In this document: positions 25,529 through 37,072 of the stretch, one piece after another | How the letters are laid out: the number at the start of each line of letters is the position of its first letter | Numbering within the stretch: the first letter of the stretch is position 1 | NCBI GenBank assembly: GCA_000720995.1 | Contig: JOEL01000012.1 | Location: 1-64,000 of the forward strand | Origin: Streptomyces celluloflavus | GTDB taxonomy: Bacteria > Actinomycetota > Actinomycetes > Streptomycetales > Streptomycetaceae | DNA length: 64,000 bases | Reading direction: 5' to 3' | Notes under the pieces: generated by a model | Seen by the model: only the letters and a program-made list of their open reading frames with translations | Database searches by the model: none | What the model was told of the DNA's origin: nothing | Position numbers and translations under genes: made by a program

Positions 25529-26887
25529 ATGCGGGGCGACTACCAGCAGCTCGTGGACGAGATCTCGGCGGCGCTCGGGGCACCGGCGACCCTGGAGGAC
25601 CGCGACTTCGGGCTGATCGCGTTCGGCGCGCACGAGGGCGACGACGACGAGGTCATGGACCCGGTCCGCACCCGGTCGATCCTCCAGCGCCGGTCCTCGG
25701 CGGCGGTACGGGCCTGGTTCGAGGCGTTCGGCATCGCCCGCGCCAAGGCGGCGCTGCGCATCCCCCCGGACCCGGCGGCAGGCGTCTTCCGAGGCCGGAT
25801 CTGCCTGCCCGTACGCCACCGCGGGATCGCGCACGGCTATGTCTGGCTGCTGGACGACGGGCATCTGACCGACCTCGCGCTGGGCGGCCACGGCGAACCG
25901 CCCGACCCCCGGATAGCGCAGGCGATGGAGACCGCCGACCGGATCGGCGCACTGCTGGCGGACGAGGCCCGCGCCGGATCCGAACTGGGCGATCTGCTGC
26001 GGGAGTTGCTGCTCTGCGGGCCCGCGGACCGGCCGGCCGCGGCGGCCGCGCTGCGGGTCGCGCTGCGGGAGACCCTGCGCTTCACACCGGGCGGCCCGCT
26101 CACCCTCGTCGCGGTGCTGCCCTGGGACACCACGGACGCCGACGCGGTGCCGCTGCCGAGCCTGCCCGGACTCCTCGCGGCCTGTGCGCTGCCCGGTGGC
26201 GGCGGCCCGCCCGACGGCGCTGCGGCACCCGGCCCTGCCACCGCCGCCCGGGACGGCGGCGCGCCCCTGCCGCCCGTCCGCCCGCATCCCGCACCGCCCG
26301 CGCCCCCGTCCCTGGCCGCCCTCGTCCGGCTCCGCTCGGCCGGTTCGCTCGGCCCCGCGCACACGGCGGCCGAGCACCTGCTGCGCTCCCCCCGGGCGGG
26401 TGCCGGTCCGTCCGTCACGGGCGGCGGCGCGGGGCGGCCGCCGCGGGCGCCGCACGGCCCGGCCCACGCCGCCGGACCGGTCGCCACCGCCGGAATAGGC
26501 ACCGGGACAAGAGAGTTGACGGAGCTGCCGGCCGCCTGGCACGAGGCGCTGGACGCAGCCCGCGCGGCCCGCGCCGAACCCCGCCTCGGCCGGATCGCCC
26601 AGTGGGACACCATCGGCGCCTACCGCCTGCTCACCACCCTGCCGGACACCGGCACCGACCCGGCCGTCCGCCCCCTGCTGGCCCCCGCCCACGCCGAACT
26701 GGTCCGTACCGCCGAGGCGTTCCTCGACTGCGCCGGCCAGGCGAGCCGTACCGCCCAGGTCCTGGGCATCCACCGCCAGACGCTCTACTACCGGCTCGGC
26801 CGGGTGGAGAAACTGACCGGCCTCGACCTCGACGAGGGCGAGGACCGGCTGCTCCTGCACATGGCGCTGAAGGCGGCGCGGCTGTGA
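25529..26887 (+). CDS. PucR-type transcriptional regulator of proline catabolism (PutR-like)
   Basis: A regulator of about 452 residues. The C terminus carries the PucR helix-turn-helix: AEAFLDCAGQASRTAQVLG then IHRQTLYYRLGRVEKLTGLDL. The N-terminal half (about 1-190) is a sensory region; the middle contains a Pro/Ala/Gly-rich disordered insert of about 110 residues. I chose ATG 25529 (MRGDYQQLVDEIS, where conserved sequence begins); in-frame ATGs at 25409, 25433 and 25439 would add 30-40 low-quality residues. Divergence from the proline dehydrogenase gene fits the known S. coelicolor arrangement in which a PucR-family protein activates proline degradation genes. Confidence 0.85.
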   Translation: MRGDYQQLVDEISAALGAPATLEDRDFGLIAFGAHEGDDDEVMDPVRTRSILQRRSSAAVRAWFEAFGIARAKAALRIPPDPAAGVFRGRICLPVRHRGIAHGYVWLLDDGHLTDLALGGHGEPPDPRIAQAMETADRIGALLADEARAGSELGDLLRELLLCGPADRPAAAAALRVALRETLRFTPGGPLTLVAVLPWDTTDADAVPLPSLPGLLAACALPGGGGPPDGAAAPGPATAARDGGAPLPPVRPHPAPPAPPSLAALVRLRSAGSLGPAHTAAEHLLRSPRAGAGPSVTGGGAGRPPRAPHGPAHAAGPVATAGIGTGTRELTELPAAWHEALDAARAARAEPRLGRIAQWDTIGAYRLLTTLPDTGTDPAVRPLLAPAHAELVRTAEAFLDCAGQASRTAQVLGIHRQTLYYRLGRVEKLTGLDLDEGEDRLLLHMALKAARL

Positions 26888-26972
26888 GAGGGGGCAGCCG
26901 GCCGGGACGCCGCACGCCCCTCGGCGGCCTCATCTGCGCTTACCCGGGCTTACCCGCACTCTTACCGCACCG

Positions 26973-27974
26973 TCACCGGCGCCGCTCCGGCCCCGGTCCC
27001 TTCCGGTCGCCCTTGAATCCCCGGCCGTCGTCGAACTCCAGCTCCTCCTTGCGGACTTCGGCGTCGACCTGCCGCTGCTCGGTGACCCGCTCGGTCTCCA
27101 GCCGCACCCGCTCGACGGGCACGGTCCGCTTGCTGACCACCGCCCGCTCCTCGTGCAGGACGACCTCGACCTGGCCGTCGCCGATCCGCGGGGCGGTCCG
27201 GCCCAGTGCGCGCTCGTCGTCGGTGATCTTCTCCCGGACCAGGCGCACCTCCTCGTGGCTCACCGGGACCGTCCGGTGCACGTCCTCGGTGACCACGTGC
27301 TTGCGCAGATGGGCCCGGCCGCTGACGCGCTCCTCGGTGGCGATCTGCAACTGCTCCTCGGAGAGGAGGATCTCGGGGATCTGCTCCTTGGTACGCGCGG
27401 TGTCCTCCTCGTCCCGGCCGCGGGACATGGCCATCGCACCGGCTCCGGCGCCCGCCGGCTGCCGCTCCGCGCGGGTCCTGGGCTCCGGGCGGCCGCCCGT
27501 CGCCTGCTGCCGGCCGGCGTCCGGCATCCGGGTCTGCCGCGCGGTGTCGCCCGTCGGGCGGCCCGCCGCAGCGGCCGCGGCGGTACCGGCCGCAGCGGTG
27601 CCCGCGGCCCTGCCGGAGCCCGCCGTACCGGTCGTCATCCGGGTCGCGGCACCCGGACGGGTCAGCCCGTAGTGACGGTAGAGCTCGTCCTCCTCCAGCG
27701 GTTCGAGATGGCCGTCGGCGTCGATCCGCGGAGCATCCTTGATCGTTTCCTTGGTGTGCGGCACATGCAGTTCGCCGCCCTGCTGCCGGGCCCCGGCGAG
27801 CGGCACGAACGTCTCCTTCATTCCGAACAGCCCGGTACGTACGGTGATCCACTCGGGGGCGTTGGTGGCATCGTCCCGGTAGACCTGCTGGACCACGCCC
27901 ACCTTGGCGCCCGCCGCGTCGACCACGGTCAACCCGGTCAGAGCCTGAGGGTTGTCACCCAGGGGTGCATTCAT
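26973..27974 (-). CDS. PRC-barrel and DUF2382 (YsnF/AvaK) domain protein
   Basis: A 333-residue protein. A PRC-barrel domain (about 1-100) starts LTGLTVVDAAGAKVGVVQQVY and ends near HYGL. An Ala/Gly/Thr/Arg-rich disordered linker (about 105-190) follows, then a DUF2382 domain (about 200-310) with the charged repeats LSEEQLQI, VVTEDVHRTVPVSHEEVRLVREKI and VVLHEERAVVSKRTVPVERVRLE. Such proteins are associated with general stress responses; biochemical function is unknown. The ATG at 27972-27974 follows GGAG. On the minus strand an upstream GTCAAC...GGAGTAT pair loosely resembles a stress sigma-factor promoter. Confidence 0.88.
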   Translation of the reverse strand: MNAPLGDNPQALTGLTVVDAAGAKVGVVQQVYRDDATNAPEWITVRTGLFGMKETFVPLAGARQQGGELHVPHTKETIKDAPRIDADGHLEPLEEDELYRHYGLTRPGAATRMTTGTAGSGRAAGTAAAGTAAAAAAGRPTGDTARQTRMPDAGRQQATGGRPEPRTRAERQPAGAGAGAMAMSRGRDEEDTARTKEQIPEILLSEEQLQIATEERVSGRAHLRKHVVTEDVHRTVPVSHEEVRLVREKITDDERALGRTAPRIGDGQVEVVLHEERAVVSKRTVPVERVRLETERVTEQRQVDAEVRKEELEFDDGRGFKGDRKGPGPERRR

Positions 27975-28320
27975 GGCGTCTCGTCTCCTTCCGCACGCGC
28001 CGGCAGGGGCACGCGCACTTCCCATTGCGCGTCGCGAACACCCGCGCTGCGAGTCGGGGAGACCAGGCGTACCGGGCCGCGGCGGCACCGGGACCGTGGT
28101 GAGCGGCCCCGCGCCTTCGGCACCCGATACTCCATTCGGGTGAATAGTTGACACATCAGGCATAGCCGGCGCACCCGGGGCACCGCCGTACGGCACGGCG
28201 GACCGTACGCACCCCTGCGGTGCCCGCACAGCACGCACACCCCGCGAACGCGACCGGGCCCGGACCCCGCCGAAGCGGGAGTCCGGGCCCGGTGCGCCCT
28301 ACGGTCCGGCCGTCCGCCGG
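27975..28320. other. Gene-free stretch between DUF2382 gene and serA
   Basis: This 346-base interval contains the upstream region of the DUF2382 gene (28050-28170, with the weak stress-type promoter candidate) and the serA terminator at 28253-28293. No reading frame in it is credible. Confidence 0.55.
28253..28293 (-). terminator. Terminator hairpin downstream of serA
   Basis: ACCGGGCCCGGAC (28253-28265) pairs perfectly with GTCCGGGCCCGGT (28281-28293), and the interior CCCGC/GCGGG extends the stem around a CGAA tetraloop. Confidence 0.9.
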
Positions 28321-29913
28321 TCAGCCGCTGAGGTCGACCGCGCGCACGGAGGTCGCGCCGATCTCCTCGCCGATCTCGGCCAGCACGCCCGGCGGGATCG
28401 TGTCGTCGACGGTGAGGGCGACCAGCGCCTCGCCACCGACGTCGGCCCGCGAGACCTGCATGTTGCCGATGTTGATGCCCGCCTCGCCCAGGATCCGGCC
28501 GACGGTGCCGACGACACCGGGGCGGTCGCCGTAGCGCAGGAAGACCATGTGGTCGGCGAGCGCGAGGTCGATGGAGTGCTCACCGACCGCGACGATCTTC
28601 TGGATGTTCTTGTTGCCGGCCAGGGTGCCGGAGATCGAGATCTCGGCGCCGCCCGCGAGGGTGCCACGCACGGTCACCACATTGCGGTGCTCGGGCGACT
28701 CGCTGCTGGTCGTCAGCCGCACCTCGACACCGCGCTCCTGTGCGAAGAGCGGGGCGTTGACGTACGACACCGTCTCGGCCACGACATCCTCGAACACGCC
28801 CTTGAGCGCGGAGAGTTCGAGCACCTTGACGTCGTACTGGGTGATCTCGCCGTACACCTCGACATCGAGCCGCAGCGCGACCTCGCCGGCCAGCGCGGTG
28901 AAGATCCGGCCCAGCCGCTCGGCCAGCGGCAGCCCCGGCTTGACGTCCTCGGCGATCACTCCGCCCTGGACGTTGACCGCGTCCGGCACCAGCTCACCGG
29001 CGAGCGCGAGCCGCACCGACCGGGCGACCGAGATACCGGCCTTCTCCTGCGCCTCGCCCGTCGAGGCACCGAGGTGCGGAGTGGCGACGACCTGGTCGAA
29101 CGCGAAGAGCGGGGAGTCGGTGCAGGGCTCGGAGGAGTAGACGTCCAGGCCCGCGCCGGCCACCCGGCCCTCCTGGAGCGCGGTGGCCAGCGCCGCCTCG
29201 TCCACGATCCCGCCGCGCGCGGCGTTCACGATCCGGACCGTCGGCTTGACCTTGTGCAGCGCGTCGTCGCCGATCAGGCCGACCGTCTCGGGCGTCTTGG
29301 GGAGGTGGACGGTGATGAAGTCCGCGACCTCCAGCAGTTCGTCCAGGGTGAGGAGCTTGACGCCCATCTGCGCGGCGCGGGCCGGCTGCACATAGGGGTC
29401 GTAGGCGACGATCTTCATGCCGAAGGCCGACATGCGCTGGGCGACCAGCACGCCGATCCGGCCGAGGCCGACCACGCCGAGGGTCTTCTCGCTGAGCTCG
29501 ACGCCGGTGTACTTGCTCCGCTTCCACTCGCCGTTCTTGAGCGCGGTGTTGGCCTGCGGGATGTTGCGGGCGGTGGCGACCAGCAGACCGCAGGCGAGCT
29601 CGGCGGCGGTGACGATGTTGGAGGTCGGCGCGTTGACGACCATCACACCGGCCTTGGTGGCGGCGGAGACGTCGACATTGTCCAGGCCCACCCCGGCGCG
29701 GGCGACGACCCGCAGCTTCTTCGCGGCGGCGATGGCCTCGGCGTCGACCTTCGTCGCGCTGCGCACGAGGACGGCGTCGACATCGGCGATGGCGGGGAGC
29801 AGTTCGGCGCGGTCCGCGCCGTTGCAGTGCCGGATCTCGAAGTCCGGCCCCAGCGCGTCGACGGTGGCGGGCGACAGTTCTTCGGCGATCAGTACGACAG
29901 GTTTCGGGCTCAC
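28321..29913 (-). CDS. serA: D-3-phosphoglycerate dehydrogenase
   Basis: A 530-residue NAD-dependent enzyme catalysing the first step of serine synthesis, 3-phosphoglycerate to 3-phosphohydroxypyruvate. The nucleotide-binding motif is VVGLGRIGVLVAQRM near 148; catalytic Arg, Glu and His are in NAARGGIVDE, the DVYSSEP region and TPHLGAST. The long C terminus carries the allosteric substrate-binding domain (about 320-450) and an ACT domain (about 455-530, starting MVFLRYGDRPGVVGTVG), as in the mycobacterial enzyme, so serine feedback is expected. It lies downstream of ilvC on the same strand but 278 bp away and behind the ilvC terminator. Confidence 0.97.
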   Translation of the reverse strand: MSPKPVVLIAEELSPATVDALGPDFEIRHCNGADRAELLPAIADVDAVLVRSATKVDAEAIAAAKKLRVVARAGVGLDNVDVSAATKAGVMVVNAPTSNIVTAAELACGLLVATARNIPQANTALKNGEWKRSKYTGVELSEKTLGVVGLGRIGVLVAQRMSAFGMKIVAYDPYVQPARAAQMGVKLLTLDELLEVADFITVHLPKTPETVGLIGDDALHKVKPTVRIVNAARGGIVDEAALATALQEGRVAGAGLDVYSSEPCTDSPLFAFDQVVATPHLGASTGEAQEKAGISVARSVRLALAGELVPDAVNVQGGVIAEDVKPGLPLAERLGRIFTALAGEVALRLDVEVYGEITQYDVKVLELSALKGVFEDVVAETVSYVNAPLFAQERGVEVRLTTSSESPEHRNVVTVRGTLAGGAEISISGTLAGNKNIQKIVAVGEHSIDLALADHMVFLRYGDRPGVVGTVGRILGEAGINIGNMQVSRADVGGEALVALTVDDTIPPGVLAEIGEEIGATSVRAVDLSG

Positions 29914-30149
29914 GTGGTCTTCATCCTCACTAGTCCTTCGCGGACGGCCGTCCCGACGGCCGAAGGCGGTGAAGGGGGCAGCCGCGTGGAAGACGCACGA
30001 CGTTGTGAGCCTGACGCGCTTGTGGTTGGCAGTGTAGTGGCGGTTCGCGGCGCGCCGGGAGCCAAAGCGGAAAGGTCACCTATGCGCACTTCGACGCGGT
30101 GGCCAAAGCGGTCCCGCCGGCTGGGCGGCCGGGCCGCGCCGCACGGACG

Positions 30150-30179
30150 AGGGGGTCGCGACCGGCGTCGCGACCCCCT
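30150..30179 (-). terminator. Terminator hairpin downstream of ilvC
   Basis: AGGGGGTCGCGAC (30150-30162) and GTCGCGACCCCCT (30167-30179) form a perfect 13-bp stem with a 4-nt loop, 12 bases past the ilvC stop. Confidence 0.92.
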
Positions 30180-30191
30180 TGCCCCACGGGC

Positions 30192-31857
<1,666 letters not shown>

Positions 31858-31901
31858 GGTCGGTCTTCTCTCTTCTTCCGTGCGTCCGTGACGTCCTGGG
31901 C

Positions 31902-33767
31902 TCAGTCGTCTTCGTTGTCGCCGAAGTCGGGACGCACGCCCCGGGCGGCCATGACCTCGTCGTTGGAGGTGCCGGCGGCGACCATCGGCCAGACCTGCGC
32001 GTCCTCGTGGACGATGAAGTCGACCACGACCGGGCGGTCGTTGATGGCGTTGGCCTGCGCGATGACGGCGTCCAGGTCGGCCGGGTCCTCGCAGCGCATC
32101 GCGACGCAGCCCATCGCCTCGGCCAGCTTCACGAAGTCCGGGACGCGGGTGCCGCCGCTGCCCTTGCCGTCCACCGCGACGCCGTCCTCGGGGCCGCTGT
32201 GCAGCACGGTGTTGGAGTAGCGCTGGTTGTAGAAGAGGGTCTGCCACTGGCGGACCATGCCCAGCGCGCCGTTGTTGATGATCGCGACCTTGATCGGGAT
32301 GTTGTTCAGCGCGCAGGTGACCAGCTCCTGGTTGGTCATCTGGAAGCAGCCGTCGCCGTCGATCGCCCAGACCGTGCGGTCCGGCCGGCCGGCCTTGGCG
32401 CCCATCGCGGCCGGCACGGCGTAGCCCATCGTGCCGGCGCCACCGGAGTTCAGCCAGGTCGAGGGCTGCTCGTAGTGGATGAAGTGGGCGGCCCACATCT
32501 GGTGCTGGCCGACGCCCGCGGCGTAGATGGTGTCGGCGGGGGCGAGCCGGCCGATCCGCTCGATGACCTGCTGCGGGGAGAGGCTGCCGTCTTCGGGCAG
32601 GTCGTAGCCCAGCGGGTAGGTCTCGCGCCAGCGGTCGAGGTCCCGCCACCAGGCGCTGTGGTCGCCCTTGTGCCCGGCCGCGTGCTCGGCCTGGACGGCG
32701 ACGATCAGATCCGCGATGACCTCGCGGGCGTCGCCGACGATCGGCACATCCGCCATCCGGTTCTTGCCGATCTCCGCCGGGTCGATGTCCGCGTGCACGA
32801 CCTTGGCGTACGGCGCGAAGGAGTCCAGCTTGCCGGTGACGCGGTCGTCGAAGCGGGCGCCGAGGGTGATCAGCAGGTCCGACTTCTGGAGGGCGGTGAC
32901 GGCCGTGACGGCGCCGTGCATACCGGGCATGCCGACGTGCTGCGGGTGGCTGTCGGGGAACGCGCCCAGGGCCATCAGGGTCGTGGTGACCGGGGCGCCG
33001 GTCAGCTCCGCCAGCACCTTCAGCTCGGCGGTGGCGCCGGCCTTCAGCACCCCGCCGCCGACGTAGAGCACCGGGCGCTTCGACTCGACGATCAGCCGGG
33101 CGGCCTCGCGGATCTGCTTGGCGTGCGGCTTGGTCACCGGACGGTAGCCGGGAAGTTCGGTGTGCGGCGGCCAGGCGAAGGTGGTCTTCGCCTGGAGGGC
33201 GTCCTTGGCGATGTCCACCAGGACGGGCCCCGGGCGGCCGGTGGAGGCGATGTGGAACGCCTCGGCGATCGTGCGCGGGATCTCGGCCGCGTCGGTGATC
33301 AGGAAGTTGTGCTTGGTGATCGGCATCGTGATGCCGCAGATGTCCGCCTCCTGGAAGGCGTCCGTGCCGATGGTGTGGGAGGCGACCTGACCGGTGATCG
33401 CGACCAGCGGGACGGAGTCCATATGGGCGTCGGCGATCGGCGTGACGAGGTTGGTGGCCCCCGGACCCGAGGTCGCCATGCACACGCCGACCTTGCCGGT
33501 GGCCTGCGCGTATCCCGTGGCGGCGTGCCCGGCGCCCTGCTCATGGCGCACCAGGACGTGCCGGACCCTCGACGAGTCCATCATCGGGTCGTACGCGGGG
33601 AGGATCGCACCGCCGGGAATGCCGAACACGGTGTCGGCCCCGACCTCCTCCAGCGAACGGATGAGGGACTGCGCGCCCGTGACGTGCTCGACGGTGGCGG
33701 GCTGCTGCGTACCGCCGGAGTGACGGGCCCGCGGCTGCGGATGGTGGGCCCCGGCCTGCTCGGTCAT
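31902..33767 (-). CDS. ilvB: Acetolactate synthase large subunit
   Basis: A 621-residue ThDP-dependent enzyme joining two pyruvates, or pyruvate and 2-oxobutyrate. The catalytic Glu is in [14 protein letters not shown] near 75; the FAD/quinone-like middle domain follows; the ThDP-Mg motif is [29 protein letters not shown], here beginning near 473. The first 25 residues (His/Pro/Arg/Gln-rich) are an extension before the domain. It begins the ilvBN(C) unit and is preceded by a leader peptide and attenuator at 33825-33943. Confidence 0.97.
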   Translation of the reverse strand: MTEQAGAHHPQPRARHSGGTQQPATVEHVTGAQSLIRSLEEVGADTVFGIPGGAILPAYDPMMDSSRVRHVLVRHEQGAGHAATGYAQATGKVGVCMATSGPGATNLVTPIADAHMDSVPLVAITGQVASHTIGTDAFQEADICGITMPITKHNFLITDAAEIPRTIAEAFHIASTGRPGPVLVDIAKDALQAKTTFAWPPHTELPGYRPVTKPHAKQIREAARLIVESKRPVLYVGGGVLKAGATAELKVLAELTGAPVTTTLMALGAFPDSHPQHVGMPGMHGAVTAVTALQKSDLLITLGARFDDRVTGKLDSFAPYAKVVHADIDPAEIGKNRMADVPIVGDAREVIADLIVAVQAEHAAGHKGDHSAWWRDLDRWRETYPLGYDLPEDGSLSPQQVIERIGRLAPADTIYAAGVGQHQMWAAHFIHYEQPSTWLNSGGAGTMGYAVPAAMGAKAGRPDRTVWAIDGDGCFQMTNQELVTCALNNIPIKVAIINNGALGMVRQWQTLFYNQRYSNTVLHSGPEDGVAVDGKGSGGTRVPDFVKLAEAMGCVAMRCEDPADLDAVIAQANAINDRPVVVDFIVHEDAQVWPMVAAGTSNDEVMAARGVRPDFGDNEDD

Positions 33768-33824
33768 CTGCGTCTCTTCTCGGAGCTGAGGGTTTTGACG
33801 GGATTTGTGAGGTAGCTGTGCAAC

Positions 33825-33858
33825 AAAAAACCCCTCGTGCCGTGAGGCAAGCGAGGGG
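33825..33858 (-). terminator. ilvB attenuator hairpin
   Basis: On the minus strand CCCCTCG, a bulge, TGCC, loop TCAC, GGCA and CGAGGGG are followed by TTTTTT (33825-33830). The GACGCGC just upstream can pair with GCGCGTC inside the leader codons, giving the alternative structure needed for attenuation. Confidence 0.9.
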
Positions 33859-33901
33859 AGCGCGTCGGTGCGGTTCGCTGGGGTGTGTCAGGGGCCCAGC
33901 T

Positions 33902-33943
33902 TCAGCCGACGCGCTTTCCAAGTACGAGAATTCGGGTGCGCAT
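33902..33943 (-). CDS. ilvB leader peptide
   Basis: A 13-residue frame, MRTRILVLGKRVG, with consecutive Ile-Leu-Val-Leu codons (ATT, CTC, GTA, CTT, several of them rare here). A GGGGGAGGG ribosome site precedes the ATG. The peptide is the sensor of branched-chain aminoacyl-tRNA: stalling on these codons should prevent the downstream hairpin from forming. The arrangement is the classic actinobacterial ilvB attenuator. Confidence 0.92.
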   Translation of the reverse strand: MRTRILVLGKRVG

Positions 33944-33976
33944 GAAACAGACCCTCCCCCCGGCGCGCCGGGAGTG

Positions 33977-36900
33977 TCAAGTGGGTGGGACGGGCGTCTC
34001 ACTATTTGAGCGCAATGGCGGAGGGACGAGCGCGTCCGGACCGGCCGCCCCGCCGCGCCGCACCGGCAGACCGCCCCCGGTGAGGACGGCCTCGCGGCCC
34101 GCACCCGGCAGGTCCGCACGGTCCGGCAGCGGATACCCGCCGAGCGTCAGCGCGCACCGCAGCCGCGGTTCGTCGAGCGGCCCGGAGAAGACCGGCCCCT
34201 GGCCGTGCGTACAGCCCATGGCGCGCAGCGCGTGGACCTGCTCGGGCAGCTCGACGCCGTCCGCGACGCACTGCAGGCCGAGGTCGGCGGCGATCCGCAG
34301 CATCCCGGCGGTGATCTTGTGCAGCCGGACGGACTCCGCGACACCGTCGACCAGGCCGCGGTCCAGCCGCAGGAAGTCGATGGGGAGCCGGCGCAGCGCG
34401 CCGACGGCGGCGTGCCCGCCCCCGAAGCCGTCCAGCCCGATCCGTACGCCCAGCCGCCGCAGCGCGACCAGCCGGCCCTCCAGCTCCTCCAGCGGCATCC
34501 GCGGATCGGCGTCGGTCAGCTCCAGGATGAGCCCGCCCGAGGGCAGACCGTGCCGGGCGAGCAGGGCCTCGACGCTCTTGGCGGGCAGCCCGCGGTCCAG
34601 CAGCCGACGGGCGGAGACCCGGACGACGACCGGGACCGGATGCCCGGCCCGGTGCCGCGCCGCGGCCTGCGCGACGGCCTCCTCCAGCTGCCAGCGGCCC
34701 AGCTCCGCGGTGCGATCGCCCTCCTCGGTGAGCCGGCCGCGCTCGCCGACCCGCAGGAACTCGGCGGGGGTGAAGAGGATGCCCTGGGTGGAGCGCCAGC
34801 GGGCCTGTGCGGCGACGGCGGCGACCCGGCCGCCGGCCAGCTCCACCACCGGCTGGTGCAGCAGCGTGAACTCGCCGTCGTGCAGGGCCGTACGGAGTTT
34901 CGTGGCGAGTTCGGCGCGGTGTACGACCTCGGCCTGCATCTGCGGGGCGTACATCTCCACGCGGCCCTTGCCGGCCTTCTTGGCGCGGTACATCGCGAGG
35001 TCGGCGTTGCGCAGCAGTCCCGCCGGGGTGATGCCCGGATCGGCGAAGGCGACCCCGATGCTGGCCGCGACGCGGACGTCCCGGCCGTCGATGCGGTAGG
35101 GCTCGGAGAGCTTGATGCGCAGCCGGTCGGCGATCTCGTGGACGCGGAACTCGCGGGCGGCGGGGTCGCGGGTGCCGTCGCCCGTGATGAGCGCGGCGAA
35201 CTCGTCGCCGCCCAGCCGCGCCGCTATGTCCCCGGAGCGCACCGAGTCACCGAGCCGGCGGGCGGCCTGCACCAGCAGCTCGTCCCCCGCCTGGTGCCCG
35301 ATGGTGTCGTTGACCTGCTTGAAGCCGTCCAGGTCGATGTAGAGCACGGCGGTGTCGTGGTCGCTGGCGCGGCGGCCGGTGACGGCCTTGCTGACCCGTT
35401 CGGTGAACAGGGCGCGGTTGGGCAGGTCGGTGAGCGCGTCGTGCGAGGCGTTGTGCTGGAGCTGGGCCTGGAGCCGGACGCGTTCGGTGACATCGCGGGA
35501 GTTGAAGATCAGGCCGCCGTGGTGGCGGTTGACCGTGGACTCGACGTTCAGCCAGCCGTCGCCGCCGGCCCGCTGCTTACCGGCACGGAAGCGGCATTCG
35601 ATGCGCATGGTCGGTTCGGCCTCGGGCGCGGCGGCGAGGAACCTGCGCACCTCGTGCACCACCCGTCCGAGGTCCTCCGGGTGGATCAGCGAGGCCAGTT
35701 CGGAGCCGACCAGCTCCTCCGCGTCACGGCCGTAGACGCCCGAGGCGGCGGGGCTCACATAGCGGAGCACACCGGTCGGGGCGGCGATCATGATGACGTC
35801 GCTGGACCCCTGGACCAGGGACCTGAAGTGGTTCTCCTTCTGGGCCAGCTCCTGGGTGAGGCTGATGTTGTCGAGCAGCATGATGCCCTGGCGGACGACG
35901 AGCGCAAGGACGACCGTGCAGCCGGTGAAGAGCACCACGCGGTCGATCCGCCGCCCGTCCAGGACGTTGGTGAGGATGCCCAGGGTGCAGACGGCGGCGG
36001 CGAGATACGGCGTCAGCATGGCCAGCGAGCCCGCGATGGGGCGGCTGATCGGAGGCTGGGGGCAGCGCGCGGCGCGCGGGAGGCCCCCGCCGGCGGCTTC
36101 GCCGGCCGAGCGCCGGGCGACCCACGGTGCGTAGGCGAGGAGTATCGACCCGGCGAACCAGCCGGCGTCCAGGATCTGCCCGGAGCGGTAGTGCTCGCGC
36201 AGCAGCGGCGAACTGAACAGCGCGTCGCACAGGACCGTCAGCGCCAGTGCGACGACGGCGGTGTTGACGGCGGAGCGCTGCACCGAGGAGCGCTTGAAAT
36301 GCAGCGCGAGCACCATGCTCACCAGCACGATGTCCAGCAGCGGATAGGCCAGCGCCAGCGCGCCCTGGGCCACCGTGCGGCCCTGGAAATGGGTGGTGTG
36401 CGCGAGCGCGAGGCTCCAGGAGAGGGTGAGCAGCGAGCCGCCGATCAGCCAGGCATCCAGGCCCAGGCAGACCCATCCGGCCCTGGTCACCGGACGCTTG
36501 GCGAGCACCAGCAGGCCGACGATGGCGGGCGGTGCGAACAGCAGGAAGCAGAAGTCGGCGAGCGAGGGGCTGGGCACCCTGGCCCCCTGAACGACCTCGT
36601 ACCAGCCCCATATGGCGTTGCCGAGGCCGGCCATCGCGGAGGAGACCGCGAACAGGATCCAGGCGGGCCGGAACCGGCTCTGGGACCTGCGGGCGTACAG
36701 ACCACAGGAGACGGCCGCCACCAGGGCGGCGAGGCTGAGTCCGAAGTCGCCCATGAACACGGCCACTTCGGGTGATCCCCAGTCGAGGGCGGCGCCGATG
36801 GCGTAGCCGCCGCAGACACCGGACAGGAGGATCTGGGGCACCACGCTCGGCGGGCCTCCGGACTGCACCGGCGGCCTGGCGAGCACCGCCCCCGGGGCGC

Positions 36901-37072
36901 TCACCGCACTCTCCCGTTGAACCGTGCGCGACATCCCCGCGGCCCGCGCACCCGGGACTTCAGCAGCTTCCCCGCGGGCGCTCGTGGATCGCGCCTCTCG
37001 CGGATGGTCCGTCGGCTGTACATCGCCCGTCGCCCCCCTCGGTTCCGGTCCTTCGCACCGCGCCGCATTCAC
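33977..37072 (-). CDS. Membrane GGDEF protein with PAS and degenerate EAL domain
   Basis: A protein of up to 1031 residues. About ten membrane helices (about 75-405) precede a PAS domain (about 415-530), then a GGDEF domain with intact RLGGDEF at 621-625 and an RSGD inhibitory-site motif five residues before it. The EAL domain (from about 735) has lost its catalytic set: EALxR reads AAQAR, the Asn of VNVS is Arg (VRVS), DDFGTGYSS reads LDGFGGGHAA, and the Lys of KIDR is Arg. It should make c-di-GMP but not degrade it. An alternative start at 36934 removes 46 residues. Its 3' end lies right behind the ilvB leader. Position suggests the CdgF-type protein of Streptomyces. Confidence 0.88.
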   Translation of the reverse strand: MNAARCEGPEPRGATGDVQPTDHPREARSTSARGEAAEVPGARAAGMSRTVQRESAVSAPGAVLARPPVQSGGPPSVVPQILLSGVCGGYAIGAALDWGSPEVAVFMGDFGLSLAALVAAVSCGLYARRSQSRFRPAWILFAVSSAMAGLGNAIWGWYEVVQGARVPSPSLADFCFLLFAPPAIVGLLVLAKRPVTRAGWVCLGLDAWLIGGSLLTLSWSLALAHTTHFQGRTVAQGALALAYPLLDIVLVSMVLALHFKRSSVQRSAVNTAVVALALTVLCDALFSSPLLREHYRSGQILDAGWFAGSILLAYAPWVARRSAGEAAGGGLPRAARCPQPPISRPIAGSLAMLTPYLAAAVCTLGILTNVLDGRRIDRVVLFTGCTVVLALVVRQGIMLLDNISLTQELAQKENHFRSLVQGSSDVIMIAAPTGVLRYVSPAASGVYGRDAEELVGSELASLIHPEDLGRVVHEVRRFLAAAPEAEPTMRIECRFRAGKQRAGGDGWLNVESTVNRHHGGLIFNSRDVTERVRLQAQLQHNASHDALTDLPNRALFTERVSKAVTGRRASDHDTAVLYIDLDGFKQVNDTIGHQAGDELLVQAARRLGDSVRSGDIAARLGGDEFAALITGDGTRDPAAREFRVHEIADRLRIKLSEPYRIDGRDVRVAASIGVAFADPGITPAGLLRNADLAMYRAKKAGKGRVEMYAPQMQAEVVHRAELATKLRTALHDGEFTLLHQPVVELAGGRVAAVAAQARWRSTQGILFTPAEFLRVGERGRLTEEGDRTAELGRWQLEEAVAQAAARHRAGHPVPVVVRVSARRLLDRGLPAKSVEALLARHGLPSGGLILELTDADPRMPLEELEGRLVALRRLGVRIGLDGFGGGHAAVGALRRLPIDFLRLDRGLVDGVAESVRLHKITAGMLRIAADLGLQCVADGVELPEQVHALRAMGCTHGQGPVFSGPLDEPRLRCALTLGGYPLPDRADLPGAGREAVLTGGGLPVRRGGAAGPDALVPPPLRSNSETPVPPT

